Shown here: one piece after another, positions 6,667-15,022 of the stretch | Layout of the letters: every line of letters begins with the position of its first letter | Numbering within the stretch: position 1 is the stretch's first letter | Source: Syntrophobacteraceae bacterium | Lineage (GTDB): Bacteria; Desulfobacterota; Syntrophobacteria; Syntrophobacterales; Syntrophobacteraceae | Direction: 5' to 3' | Assembly: GCA_025454175.1 (NCBI GenBank) | Contig: JALOOX010000022.1 | Location: 1-45,890 of the forward strand | Length of the DNA stretch: 45,890 bases | Translations under genes and position numbers: made by a program | The notes under the pieces: generated by a model | What the model saw: only the letters and a program-made list of their open reading frames with translations | The model's database searches: none | What the model was told of the DNA's origin: nothing

Positions 6667-8622
6667 TCAGGCGGCTTCCGCCTCGGGCTCCATGCCGCTC
6701 ACCAGGTGGTCGATGTTGAGCAGAAGCTTGACTCCCAATGGTCCCGTCTTGGCCATGGCCAGGATGTGACCGGTGTCGATTCCCGCCCCGAAGGTGGGAG
6801 TGGGCTCGATTTCGGAGGACTTGAGGGCGGTCACCTCGGAAACCGACTCGACGGCCAGACCCGTGAGCCTGGGGCCGTGAGCCCCCGTCGTCTCCAAAAC
6901 GACGATGCAGTTGCGGTCGTTTTCATCCAGGACTCCCAGGCCGAATTTCGCCTTGAGGTCCATGACCGGGATCACCTTGCCCCGCAGGTTGATGACGCCT
7001 TTGATGTGGGGAGGCATGTTGGGGACTTGTCGGGTCGGCTGCATGCCGATGATTTCCCGGATCCTGAGGATGTCGATGCCGTATTCGCGGCCGCACAGGG
7101 TCAGGGTCAGGTATTTTCCCTCGAGGTTGAGCTTGCTCTTGGCGTCTTCGGTTGCGGCGGAGCCGGAGCGCTCCAGGATGTGGGCGGTGGTCTGACCGTT
7201 GTCGTGGAGCCGGGAATACAGCGGGCTCCGGTTGTGCTTCTGGTACGCCCGTTCGGCGAACCGAAGATCCACGAGCTCCTCCATCACGATGGGGGTCCCG
7301 ATACCCATGCGATCGTGCATGTAGGCGTGCATTTGCTTCAAGGCGGCCACGTCGGGGAAGAGGTCCCCGGTCTTGATGCCCTGGGCTTCCTTCAGCACGT
7401 TCTTCAAGATGGTGGCCTTCAGGCCCAGCTGTCTATTGGGGTCCAGGAAGGGGACTCCGATCTCGGCGGCGATTTCGGGTTTCTTGTCTATGAACTTCCC
7501 AGCCTCGACGAGCATTTCCGTGAGCTCGTGAACCGCGTTCGGATAGGCGTCGATGAAGTCCTGTCGCATGGCCACGGCACAGCAGGGATGGTTCTCCCAC
7601 AGCTCGCTCGAGAGGAACTGGAGCTGAGCCGCCGCGGAGGCGATGGCCCTGGTTCCGAGAGGTTCCGCGACCATGAAGCCGCCGACGTCCGGATTGCTCT
7701 GCATGGATTCCTGCATCTTGACCGGGGCAACGATCTCGAAGATCACGTCATGCTTGCCTTCCCCGGCCATACCGGGCCTGAGCCCCGCCTGCTCGAAAAA
7801 GAGGTGCGCCAGCATGTGGTGAATGGAGAGCTTGTGGGGAATGTAGAAGCTTTTCCCCCGGAAGAATTCCGCGTAGGGGGGCCGGTAATCTCCCGCCCGG
7901 TTGCGAACGAAGATGCTGCCGTTCTTGTGGGCCAGGAGTACGAGCCTGATGGGGACGCCATAGCCAAAGAGGTCCATGGCGATGGGAGCCAGAATGCAGG
8001 CGCCGTCCACCGCGCCGGTTTCCAGGGCGCTTTGCACCGGGTTCCACCCTGCCATGCATTCGGTCTCCAGCTCGAAGGTGGAGGGTTTGAGGTCGCCCCG
8101 GGCGATGAGGTGTTTGAGGACGCCGAGGATCAGGTGGTCCGTGATCTGGATGTGAGCCATGCGCAGACGCACTTTGCCGTCGTCGGTGAGCCGCTCTTCG
8201 CTGGAAAGGGGAGCGGCGGCAACCTGGCGTGCTTTCAGGCCGAAAGCCTCGTCGATCTTGACCCTGAGCTCCTGCTCGTTGAAGGGCTTGGCCACGAAAC
8301 TGCTGACGCCGGCTTCGAGGGCCCTTTGCTCCTGCTTTTTCTCTCCCTGTCCGGTGGCCATCAGGAAAGGCACGGTGCGGGTGCTTTCCCGCGCGCGCAC
8401 CCATTTGAGCAGCTCCAGCCCGTCCATGTTCGGCATGTTCCAGTCGCTGATGATCAGGTCCACGACGGTGCCGGTCTCGAGCAGCCTGACGGCGGCGGCG
8501 CCGTCCACGGCTTCAACGATCTGATCGAATCCGAGGCTTCCGAGGGTCCTGATTTCGATTTTCCTCATGACGGCGGCGTCTTCAACCAGCAGCACGGTGA
8601 CCTTGGCGGGGTCAAATCCCAT
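6667..8622 (-). CDS. receiver - NMT1/nitrate-type solute-binding domain - CheW fusion
   Basis: A 651-residue cytoplasmic protein joining three modules. Residues 6-128 are a complete CheY-like receiver: acidic pocket Glu14/Asp15, phospho-acceptor Asp60 in LIISDWNMP, Thr90 and Lys112. Residues about 150-460 resemble the periplasmic-binding fold of NMT1/CmpA/NrtA proteins (VRLRMAHIQITDHLILGVL, ALETGAVDGACILAPIAM, PCCAVAMRQDFIDAYPNAV). There is no signal peptide, so this domain would work inside the cell. Residues about 500-643 are CheW (YLTLTLCGREYGIDILRIREII, IKGVINLRGKVIPVMDL). No che genes are adjacent. I infer an adaptor that couples a cytoplasmic ligand and phosphorylation to a chemoreceptor array. 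The start ATG at 8622 has AAAGGG about 7 nt upstream. Confidence 0.9.
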   Translation of the reverse strand: MGFDPAKVTVLLVEDAAVMRKIEIRTLGSLGFDQIVEAVDGAAAVRLLETGTVVDLIISDWNMPNMDGLELLKWVRARESTRTVPFLMATGQGEKKQEQRALEAGVSSFVAKPFNEQELRVKIDEAFGLKARQVAAAPLSSEERLTDDGKVRLRMAHIQITDHLILGVLKHLIARGDLKPSTFELETECMAGWNPVQSALETGAVDGACILAPIAMDLFGYGVPIRLVLLAHKNGSIFVRNRAGDYRPPYAEFFRGKSFYIPHKLSIHHMLAHLFFEQAGLRPGMAGEGKHDVIFEIVAPVKMQESMQSNPDVGGFMVAEPLGTRAIASAAAQLQFLSSELWENHPCCAVAMRQDFIDAYPNAVHELTEMLVEAGKFIDKKPEIAAEIGVPFLDPNRQLGLKATILKNVLKEAQGIKTGDLFPDVAALKQMHAYMHDRMGIGTPIVMEELVDLRFAERAYQKHNRSPLYSRLHDNGQTTAHILERSGSAATEDAKSKLNLEGKYLTLTLCGREYGIDILRIREIIGMQPTRQVPNMPPHIKGVINLRGKVIPVMDLKAKFGLGVLDENDRNCIVVLETTGAHGPRLTGLAVESVSEVTALKSSEIEPTPTFGAGIDTGHILAMAKTGPLGVKLLLNIDHLVSGMEPEAEAA

Positions 8623-8673
8623 ATCTCAACCCTTTCCCTGTATACGGTGTGACCTTCGGTCGTGTCGAGCCGG

Positions 8674-8698
8674 CCCGGTGCGGGGCTCAAGCACCGGG
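8674..8698. repeat. inverted repeat in the divergent spacer
   Basis: CCCGGTGC and GCACCGGG are perfect 8-bp arms around a 9-nt loop, between the divergent fusion gene and the efflux operon. No T-run follows. It may be an operator or an RNA hairpin. Confidence 0.4.
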
Positions 8699-8761
8699 TA
8701 CGATCATCCGGGGTGTCGCCCCTGGTGCGTTCGGGGTACTAATCGGTTCATCGGCGCCGAT

Positions 8762-8775
8762 CTTTGAGGTCAAAG
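8762..8775. promoter_or_regulatory. candidate operator palindrome upstream of the efflux operon
   Basis: CTTTGAGGTCAAAG has perfect CTTTGA/TCAAAG half-sites with a 2-nt centre, 17 bp upstream of the putative -35. It is a possible regulator site; no adjacent regulator gene is present to match it. Confidence 0.3.
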
Positions 8776-8791
8776 TGGGAGCCCTTATTCA

Positions 8792-8829
8792 TTGACCCCC
8801 GGCATGTCCTGTTATACATGGTTGAACCA
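8792..8829 (+). promoter_or_regulatory. candidate promoter and overlapping operator for the efflux operon
   Basis: TTGACC (8792-8797) and TATACA (8813-8818) are 15 bp apart, which is short for sigma-70. The perfect palindrome TGGTTGAACCA (8819-8829) follows directly where transcription would begin, a typical place for a repressor site. The leader would be about 45 nt to the GTG at 8867. Confidence 0.35.
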
Positions 8830-8866
8830 GGTCATCTGCCATCGTATTGTGGAGGGGGAGGACATC

Positions 8867-10309
8867 GTGAGGCTGGTTGTCCGGGTCTGCTGGTTCTTTT
8901 GCTTTGCCGCTCTTTTTCTTTCAGCATCCGCCTTTTCGGGTGATCAACATCCGGGCGGGCCGCTCACGGAGCCACCGGATCCCGCGCCCGCCGGAGCACT
9001 CCAGGAAAAGGCCCCACCCTGGTCCTCCCGGGCTAACGGTTCAGCACTTCAACTGACCATCGACGAAGCCATCGCCACGGCGGTCGCCAGCAATCCCGAC
9101 ATGGAAATGGCCGCCGCTCGAATCCTGGAATCCCAGGCCATGGTGAAGGAATCCCGAGCCGCCTTCTGGCCGTCCCTTCAGCTCTACACCGAGGTTCTCC
9201 GGGCCGATGCTCCTTCGGTCCACGCCTTCAAACGGCTGGACCAGCGGCAGCTGCCCCTGGTGAATTTCGACTTCAACGAGCCGGGAACGTTCCAGAATTT
9301 CGAGAGCGGCATGGCGGCCCGTCTGAACCTGTTCAAAGGGGGCGGCGACCTGCTCGGGGCCCGCATGGCCCGGAATGAATTGAAAATCCGGGAGTTGGAC
9401 CGGGATGCGGTGCGCAACGACCTGGTGGCCTCGGCAATCGGGGCTTATTTCAACGTGCTGGCGGCCCGGGACTACGTGGAGATCGCCGAGCAGTCCGTCA
9501 AGACCGTCGAGGCCCAGCTGCGGAATGTCAGGGTGCGCTTCGAGGGCGGCAGCGCCCTCAAGTCGGAGCTGCTCTCCATGGAAGTCCGGCTGGCCCAGGT
9601 CCGGGAGGAGCGCATCCGGGCCGGAAACCGGCACCAGCTTTCCCTGGCGGCCCTGACACATGTCCTTGGGCTCGATGGAAATCCGCGTCTGGAGCTTTCG
9701 GCGGATTCATGGACTCCACCTCCGATTCCGCCCGCCATCGAGGGCGGCCTCGCCGTGGCCCTCGACAATCGTCCGGAGCTGCTGCGAGTGCGCGAAGAGG
9801 CGCATTCGGCTCAAATGGGCGTGGACAGGGAGCGTGCGTCCTATGTCCCCTCGGTGGACCTGCAGCTCAAGGCTTACGTGGATGACGAGAACATGCGCTA
9901 CGACGCCGACCGGGGCAACTGGGTCGCGGGGGTGCTCATGACCTGGGACGTGTTCACCGGGTTCAGCACGGGTGCCAGGGTGGACCAGGCCCGGGCCCGC
10001 CTGGCGCGGATCCGGGCCATGGATCGAAAGACGCTGCAGGCTGTGGAGCTGGACGTAAGGCAGGCCTACTTCCTGTATTCGGAAGCCCGGGCCAGGCTCG
10101 AAGTGAGCCGCGGCGCGGCGGCCCAGGCGCAGGAGGCGTTGAGGCTGGTGGAGATCGAGTACGAAAAGGGGTCCGCCAGTATTGTGCGATACCTGGATGC
10201 GGAGCTTTCGAATAATGCCCTCCGGGTCGCGGAGACCGCCGCTCTCTACGATTTCAGGCGGGCTCATGCCGAGGTGGCGCGGGCCCTGGGGCATTTCGCC
10301 ACCCACTGA
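8867..10309 (+). CDS. TolC-family outer-membrane efflux protein
   Basis: A 480-residue outer-membrane channel of a tripartite efflux pump. The GTG at 8867 is preferred over the upstream ATG at 8792 because GGAGGGGGAGGA (8851-8862) precedes it and a signal peptide begins there (VRLVVRVCWFFCFAALFLSASAFSG). The two OEP repeats are visible: ALQLTIDEAIATAVASNPDMEMAAARI at the front and a second half from about residue 260 (AVALDNRPELLRVREEAHSAQMGVDRERASYVPSV). The long coiled-coil helices are alanine- and arginine-rich, as usual. It is the first gene of the operon with the HlyD-type adaptor and RND permease downstream. The substrate cannot be read from the sequence. Confidence 0.92.
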   Translation: MRLVVRVCWFFCFAALFLSASAFSGDQHPGGPLTEPPDPAPAGALQEKAPPWSSRANGSALQLTIDEAIATAVASNPDMEMAAARILESQAMVKESRAAFWPSLQLYTEVLRADAPSVHAFKRLDQRQLPLVNFDFNEPGTFQNFESGMAARLNLFKGGGDLLGARMARNELKIRELDRDAVRNDLVASAIGAYFNVLAARDYVEIAEQSVKTVEAQLRNVRVRFEGGSALKSELLSMEVRLAQVREERIRAGNRHQLSLAALTHVLGLDGNPRLELSADSWTPPPIPPAIEGGLAVALDNRPELLRVREEAHSAQMGVDRERASYVPSVDLQLKAYVDDENMRYDADRGNWVAGVLMTWDVFTGFSTGARVDQARARLARIRAMDRKTLQAVELDVRQAYFLYSEARARLEVSRGAAAQAQEALRLVEIEYEKGSASIVRYLDAELSNNALRVAETAALYDFRRAHAEVARALGHFATH

Positions 10310-10333
10310 CCCGCATGGAGGTGGATGCATCTC

Positions 10334-11551
10334 ATGGGAAAGACAACCAAAATCCTCACCCTCGCGGCCGGCGGGCTGCTGCTCATCCTTTCCATGCTGG
10401 TCATGGCGGGCGTTTTCCGAACGGGCCTCATCAAGCCCGGAACCGTCGGCGAGGCAGGGACGCCCCCCGTCCCGGAAAGGAGCACAACGGCCACGGTGCG
10501 GCTCATTCCCCAGGCGTATGAGGCGGTGGGGACCATTCGAGCCCGCTCGGAGGCTTCCATCGCTTCGCAGGTGAGCGGGCGCGTCCTTTCCGTTTCGGTG
10601 CGCGAAGGGGATTCGGTGCGGGAGGGAGACCTTCTGGTGCGGATCGACAGCCGCGAATGGCAGGCCCGCGCGCAGCAGAGCCGGGAAGCCGTGCGCGGCG
10701 CCGCTGCCCTGGAGGAGCGGGCGCGGGAGGCCTTCAAAGGCGCCGAGGCCGTGCACGCCGAGACTCGATCCCGCCGCGACCGGGTTAAGAATTATTTCCA
10801 GCAGGAAGTGGCCACCCGTCAGGATCTGGAGCAGGTGGAAGCGGCTTTCGGGAGCTCGCGCGCGGCGGTGGGGGAGGCCACGAAAGCGGTGGCCGCGGCC
10901 CGGGCGGAGGTGGAGCGGGCCAGAAGGGTGGAGGAGGAAGCCCTTGTGGGTCTCGATCATACCGCCATCAAGGCGCCTCATGACGGTCAGGTTGCCAGGC
11001 GGATGGTGGACCCCGGGGACATGGCGTCGCCCGGGAAGCCCCTGCTCGTTCTGCAGTCGCCCAAGTCCCTTCAGCTGGAAGCCCGGGTGCGTGAAGGGCT
11101 CATCGGTCGGGTGGGGAAGGGGGCGCGGCTGCCTGTGGTGGTGGACGCCCTCGGCATCGAACTGGAAGGAATCGTCGAGGAGATCGTGCCGTCTGGAGAT
11201 CCGGCCACAAGATCCTTTCTGGTGAAGGTGTCCGTCCCGGCTGTGGAGGGGTTGCTGCCGGGCATGTTCGGCCGACTGCTGGTTCCATTGGATGAGCGGA
11301 GGGCGGTCCTGGTGGACCGGGAGGCGGTGCGTCGCATCGGTCAGATGGAAGTGGTGCGGGTGGAGGAAGAAGGCCGATGGACCAGCCTCTTCGTGAAGAC
11401 CGGCCGGGAGATCGGGGAGCTTGTGGAGATTCTTTCGGGTCTCCAGGGGAGCGAGAAGGTGGCATTGGAGGCTCTTGACTCGGCGAATCCGCCCGGGGGC
11501 TCCGAGGATCGCGTCCCGGCCGTTGAGGATGGCAGGCGGGGGCGGCCATGA
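10334..11551 (+). CDS. RND efflux periplasmic adaptor subunit (HlyD/MFP family)
   Basis: A 405-residue membrane-fusion protein linking the RND pump to TolC. ATG 10334 is preferred to ATG 10325 because the GGAGGTGG at 10317-10324 is too close to the latter. The N-terminus has a single membrane anchor (ILTLAAGGLLLILSMLVMAGVF). The biotinyl-lipoyl-like halves flank a coiled-coil hairpin: VGTIRARSEASIASQVSGRVLSVSV...GDLLVRID, then about residues 110-210 rich in Ala/Glu/Arg, then LDHTAIKAPHDGQVARRMVDPGDM. A beta-barrel domain follows. Its stop overlaps the start of the RND gene by 4 nt (ATGA), so the two are translationally coupled. Confidence 0.92.
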   Translation: MGKTTKILTLAAGGLLLILSMLVMAGVFRTGLIKPGTVGEAGTPPVPERSTTATVRLIPQAYEAVGTIRARSEASIASQVSGRVLSVSVREGDSVREGDLLVRIDSREWQARAQQSREAVRGAAALEERAREAFKGAEAVHAETRSRRDRVKNYFQQEVATRQDLEQVEAAFGSSRAAVGEATKAVAAARAEVERARRVEEEALVGLDHTAIKAPHDGQVARRMVDPGDMASPGKPLLVLQSPKSLQLEARVREGLIGRVGKGARLPVVVDALGIELEGIVEEIVPSGDPATRSFLVKVSVPAVEGLLPGMFGRLLVPLDERRAVLVDREAVRRIGQMEVVRVEEEGRWTSLFVKTGREIGELVEILSGLQGSEKVALEALDSANPPGGSEDRVPAVEDGRRGRP

Positions 11552-14500
11552 ACGATCGTGAAACGGCCGGCTCTCCCGGATTCATTGGCGCCTTGGTCGA
11601 GAAATTCATCACGTCCCAGTTTCCAGTCCTTCTCATGGCGTTTTCCCTGGTGATCGGGATTGCGGCCATCTTCATCACGCCCCGGGAGGAAGACCCTCAA
11701 ATCGTCGTTCCCCTGGCCGACGTTTTCGTGGAATTCCCGGGAGCCAGCGCCGAGGAAGTCGAGAAGCTGGTGGCCACACCGCTCGAGCGTTTGCTGTGGC
11801 AGATCGACGGGGTGGAATACGTCTATTCCATGTCCCGACGGGACATGGCCGTGGTCACCGTGCGCTTTTTCGTGGGGCAGGACCTCATCGAGTCCCTCGT
11901 GCGGCTCCACAACAAGATCAGCATGAACATCGACGAGGCGCCCCCGGGGGTGAAGGGCTGGATCATCAAGCCGGTTGAAATCGACGACGTGCCCATCGTC
12001 AACCTCACCCTCCATTCGAGCCGGTACGACGACCATGAGCTCAGGCGCATCGGCGGCGAGATCATGGCGCGACTCGAGTCCATCGAGGACATCTCGCGCA
12101 CGGCCGTCGTTGGCGGGCGAAAGCGGGAAATCCGAGTGGAGCTGGACCGGGAGCGCATGACGGGGTTTTCCGTGTCTCCCCTGGAGGTGCTGAGGGCCCT
12201 TCAAGGAACGGATGTTTCCGTGACGGCGGGGTCATTCTCCCGCGAAAATCGGGAAATGACCGTTATATCGGATGCTTTTCTTGCCTCCCGCCAAGAGGTC
12301 GAGCGGGTGGTGGTGGGGGTCCATGGAGGGCGTCCCGTCCACCTGGCGGACGTCGCCACGGTCCTGGACGGCCCCGAGGAAATCTCCGTTTACACGCGCA
12401 TCGGTTTTTCCCATCAGCACCTCGAGAGCCGGGGGATGGAGGTGGAGCGGGCCGAGTTTCCGGCGGTGACCCTGGCTCTTGCCAAGAAGAAGGGAACCAA
12501 CGCCGTCCAGGTGGCGGAAAACATTCTGAAAAGGCTGGAAGAGCTGCGGCGGGACGTCATCCCCGACGGCGTCGAGGTGGAAGTGACCCGCAACACCGGG
12601 GAAACGGCCCAGCAGAAGGTGGACGACCTCCTCACCTCCCTGGCCTTCGCCATTGTCACCGTGGTGGGGCTCATCATCTTCACCATGGGCTGGCGGGAGG
12701 GGCTGGTGGTGGGCGTGACGGTCCCGCTCACGTTCGCCATGGCTCTGTTCGTCAACGCCCTGGCGGGCTACACCATCAACCGGGTGACCCTCTTCGCCCT
12801 GATCCTTTCGCTGGGCCTGGTGGTGGATGATCCCATCACCAACGTGGACAACATCCAGCGCCACATCGTGGAGAGGAAGCGGCGCCCTCTCCAGGCGACC
12901 CTGTTCGCCGTCAATGAAGTGCTCCCTCCCGTGATCCTCTCCACCCTGGCCATCATCGTCTCGTTTGCGCCCATGTTTTTCATCACGGGCATGATGGGCC
13001 CCTACATGGCCCCCATGGCCATCAACGTGCCCCTGGCCGTGACGTTTTCCACCGTGAACGCCCTCGTCATCGTTCCCTGGCTGGCGCACCATCTTCTCAA
13101 GCGGCTGGGGGAGAGCGGCGAACGGGGTGGCGACGCGGGAGAGAAAGGAGCGGCGATCCCTGCCTGGGTGAGGAGCGGATACCGCACCGTTCTTTCGCCC
13201 TTTCTCGATTCGCGCTCACTGAGCGGTGCGCTCCTGGGCGGCATGGTCCTTCTGCTCCTGGCCTCGGCGTCCCTGGCCGCGCTCCGCCTGGTGCCCCTCA
13301 AGATGCTTCCCTTCGACAACAAGAGCGAATTCCAGATGGTGGTGGACATGGACGAGGGGACAACCCTCGAAACCACGGACCGGGCCGTGCGGGCCCTGGA
13401 GGAGTATCTGCGGACGGTCCCGGAAGTGACCCATTTCGTCTCCACCGTCGGTGCGTCCTCTCCCATGGACTTCAACGGGCTTGTCCGCCACTATTACCTG
13501 AGGCATGGGAGCCACGTGGCGGACATCCGGGTGAGCCTGGCTCCCAAGGAGCGGCGGGAGCAGCAGAGCCATGAGATCGTGCTGCGCCTGCGCCGGGATC
13601 TCCAGGAGATCGCCCGGCGCCATCGCATGGGCCTGAAGGTGGTTGAAACACCGCCGGGTCCTCCCGTCATCGCCACCCTGGCGGCGGAGGTCTACGGCAC
13701 CCCCGACAAGACCTACGGGGAGCTGGTGGAGGCGGCGGTCCATGTGCGGCGCGCCATGGAGGAAGAGCCCAACGTGGTGGACGTGGACGACACGGTGGAA
13801 GCGGCCAGGGATCGGCTGGATTTCGTCATCGACCGGGAGAAGAGCGGCCTCCACGGCGTCATGCCCGAACAGATCACCCAGACCCTCAGGCTGGCTCTGG
13901 GCGGAGCTTCGGCGGCCACGGTGCACCTCCCTCACGAACGCCAGCCTTTGCGCGTCAACCTCGTGCTGCCGCGGGCGGAGCGGTCTGGAGCCGAAGAGCT
14001 GTCCGGGCTGACGGTCAAGACGGCGGCGGGCGGCATGGTGGAGCTGGGCGAGCTGGGCCGTTTCGTGACGCGGCCCGAGGAGCAGACCATCTATCACAAG
14101 AATCTGGAGCGGCTGGTCTATGTTTTTGGGGAAATGGCCGGCCAGGCCCCGGTGGAAGCCATCCTGGACATCCAGTCCCGCCTGAGGGAGGAGCCGCTTC
14201 CGATGGGGACCTGGGCCGTCTGGACCGGGGAGGGGGAGTGGCACATCACCATCCAGGTCTTCCGGGACCTGGGGATCGCCTTTGGAGTGGCCCTCATCGG
14301 GATTTACCTGCTGCTGATCATCCAGACCGGCTCCTATTCCATCCCCGTCATCATCATGATGGCCATCCCACTGACCCTCATCGGCATCATGCCCGGCTTC
14401 TGGCTGTTGAACCTGGTGGGCAGCCGGACCATCGGCGGCTATGACAGCCTCGTCTTCTTCACGGCCACCAGCATGATCGGGATGATCGCCCTGGGGGGCA

Positions 14501-14805
14501 TCGTGGTGCGCAATTCCATCGTGCTCATCGAATTCATCGACGGGGCGGTGAAGGATGGGGCTCCTTTCCGGGAGGCGATCCTCGAGAGCGGCGCCGTGCG
14601 GCTGAGACCCATCGTCCTCACGGCGGCCACCACGGCGCTGGGGGCATGGCCCATCACCCTGGATCCCATCTTCTCCGGGCTGGCCTGGGCCCTGATTTTC
14701 GGCCTGCTCGCCTCCACCGCCTTCACCCTCATCGTCATCCCGGTGGTTTACTACCTCATTTACCGAAAGAAGCACGAGGGCCTTGAAACGCCGGCTCAGG
14801 CCTGA
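11548..14805 (+). CDS. RND-family efflux permease (AcrB/MMPL-like, 1085 aa)
   Basis: A proton-driven inner-membrane pump of typical length. The first membrane helix (residues about 23-45) is followed by the porter domain (LADVFVEFPGASAEEVEKLVATPLE). Helices 2-6 include the TM4 proton-relay segment LILSLGLVVDDPITNVDNIQRH with its two adjacent aspartates. The second half repeats the plan with a large periplasmic domain and a final six-helix block (IQVFRDLGIAFGVALIGIYLLL to FTLIVIPVVYYLIYRKK). The DDPITNVDN variant differs from the DDAIVVVEN of classic drug pumps and marks a separate RND subfamily (from memory). The substrate could be drugs, solvents or lipids. The stop is followed by the repeat region, so this is the last gene of the operon. 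Confidence 0.93.
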   Translation: MNDRETAGSPGFIGALVEKFITSQFPVLLMAFSLVIGIAAIFITPREEDPQIVVPLADVFVEFPGASAEEVEKLVATPLERLLWQIDGVEYVYSMSRRDMAVVTVRFFVGQDLIESLVRLHNKISMNIDEAPPGVKGWIIKPVEIDDVPIVNLTLHSSRYDDHELRRIGGEIMARLESIEDISRTAVVGGRKREIRVELDRERMTGFSVSPLEVLRALQGTDVSVTAGSFSRENREMTVISDAFLASRQEVERVVVGVHGGRPVHLADVATVLDGPEEISVYTRIGFSHQHLESRGMEVERAEFPAVTLALAKKKGTNAVQVAENILKRLEELRRDVIPDGVEVEVTRNTGETAQQKVDDLLTSLAFAIVTVVGLIIFTMGWREGLVVGVTVPLTFAMALFVNALAGYTINRVTLFALILSLGLVVDDPITNVDNIQRHIVERKRRPLQATLFAVNEVLPPVILSTLAIIVSFAPMFFITGMMGPYMAPMAINVPLAVTFSTVNALVIVPWLAHHLLKRLGESGERGGDAGEKGAAIPAWVRSGYRTVLSPFLDSRSLSGALLGGMVLLLLASASLAALRLVPLKMLPFDNKSEFQMVVDMDEGTTLETTDRAVRALEEYLRTVPEVTHFVSTVGASSPMDFNGLVRHYYLRHGSHVADIRVSLAPKERREQQSHEIVLRLRRDLQEIARRHRMGLKVVETPPGPPVIATLAAEVYGTPDKTYGELVEAAVHVRRAMEEEPNVVDVDDTVEAARDRLDFVIDREKSGLHGVMPEQITQTLRLALGGASAATVHLPHERQPLRVNLVLPRAERSGAEELSGLTVKTAAGGMVELGELGRFVTRPEEQTIYHKNLERLVYVFGEMAGQAPVEAILDIQSRLREEPLPMGTWAVWTGEGEWHITIQVFRDLGIAFGVALIGIYLLLIIQTGSYSIPVIIMMAIPLTLIGIMPGFWLLNLVGSRTIGGYDSLVFFTATSMIGMIALGGIVVRNSIVLIEFIDGAVKDGAPFREAILESGAVRLRPIVLTAATTALGAWPITLDPIFSGLAWALIFGLLASTAFTLIVIPVVYYLIYRKKHEGLETPAQA

Positions 14806-14830
14806 CCTATCCGTTCCCCACGCCCCCCCG

Positions 14831-15014
14831 GGGCACCCGAACCCATGACAAGGGGGTCACGGGCCGCCGGTTTTCAACTAGAGACCTGAAACCTGAAACC
14901 TTTCGCAGCAGTTCCTCATGGCCCACGGGCCACCCGAAACTATGAAAAGGGGCTCGCGGGGACTGGTTCTCAACTTGAAACTTGAGACCTGAAACCTGAA
15001 ACTTTTCAGAGCAG
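14831..15014 (+). repeat. two tandem copies of the heptamer-array repeat
   Basis: Copy A (14831-14911) and copy B (14928-15014) each show CACCCGAA, an ATGA(C/A)AAGGGG block, GGTT(T/C)TCAAC, heptamers of the CCTGAAA/CTTGAAA type, and end CTTT(T/C)(A/G)GAGCAG or a close variant. Copy 1 at 159-241 has the same plan with different heptamers. Copy B ends 8 bp before the serpin start, so it abuts the serpin ribosome binding site. The copies fill nearly the whole gap between the RND and serpin genes. Confidence 0.75.
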
Positions 15015-15022
15015 GAGACGTC

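Noticed and set aside
6706..8652. A 648-codon open frame opposite the receiver-binding-protein-CheW gene
   Set aside because: It is a mirror of a GC-rich coding strand: His/Gly/Asp/Val-rich, without domains or a ribosome site. The opposite frame has three complete domains.
13216..14775. A 519-codon minus-strand frame opposite the RND pump
   Set aside because: Composition is typical of antisense GC-rich frames; the plus strand encodes a complete RND protein.
14831..15014. Short regular repeats considered as a CRISPR array
   Set aside because: The units are 7 bp without unique spacers of constant length, and no cas genes are present.
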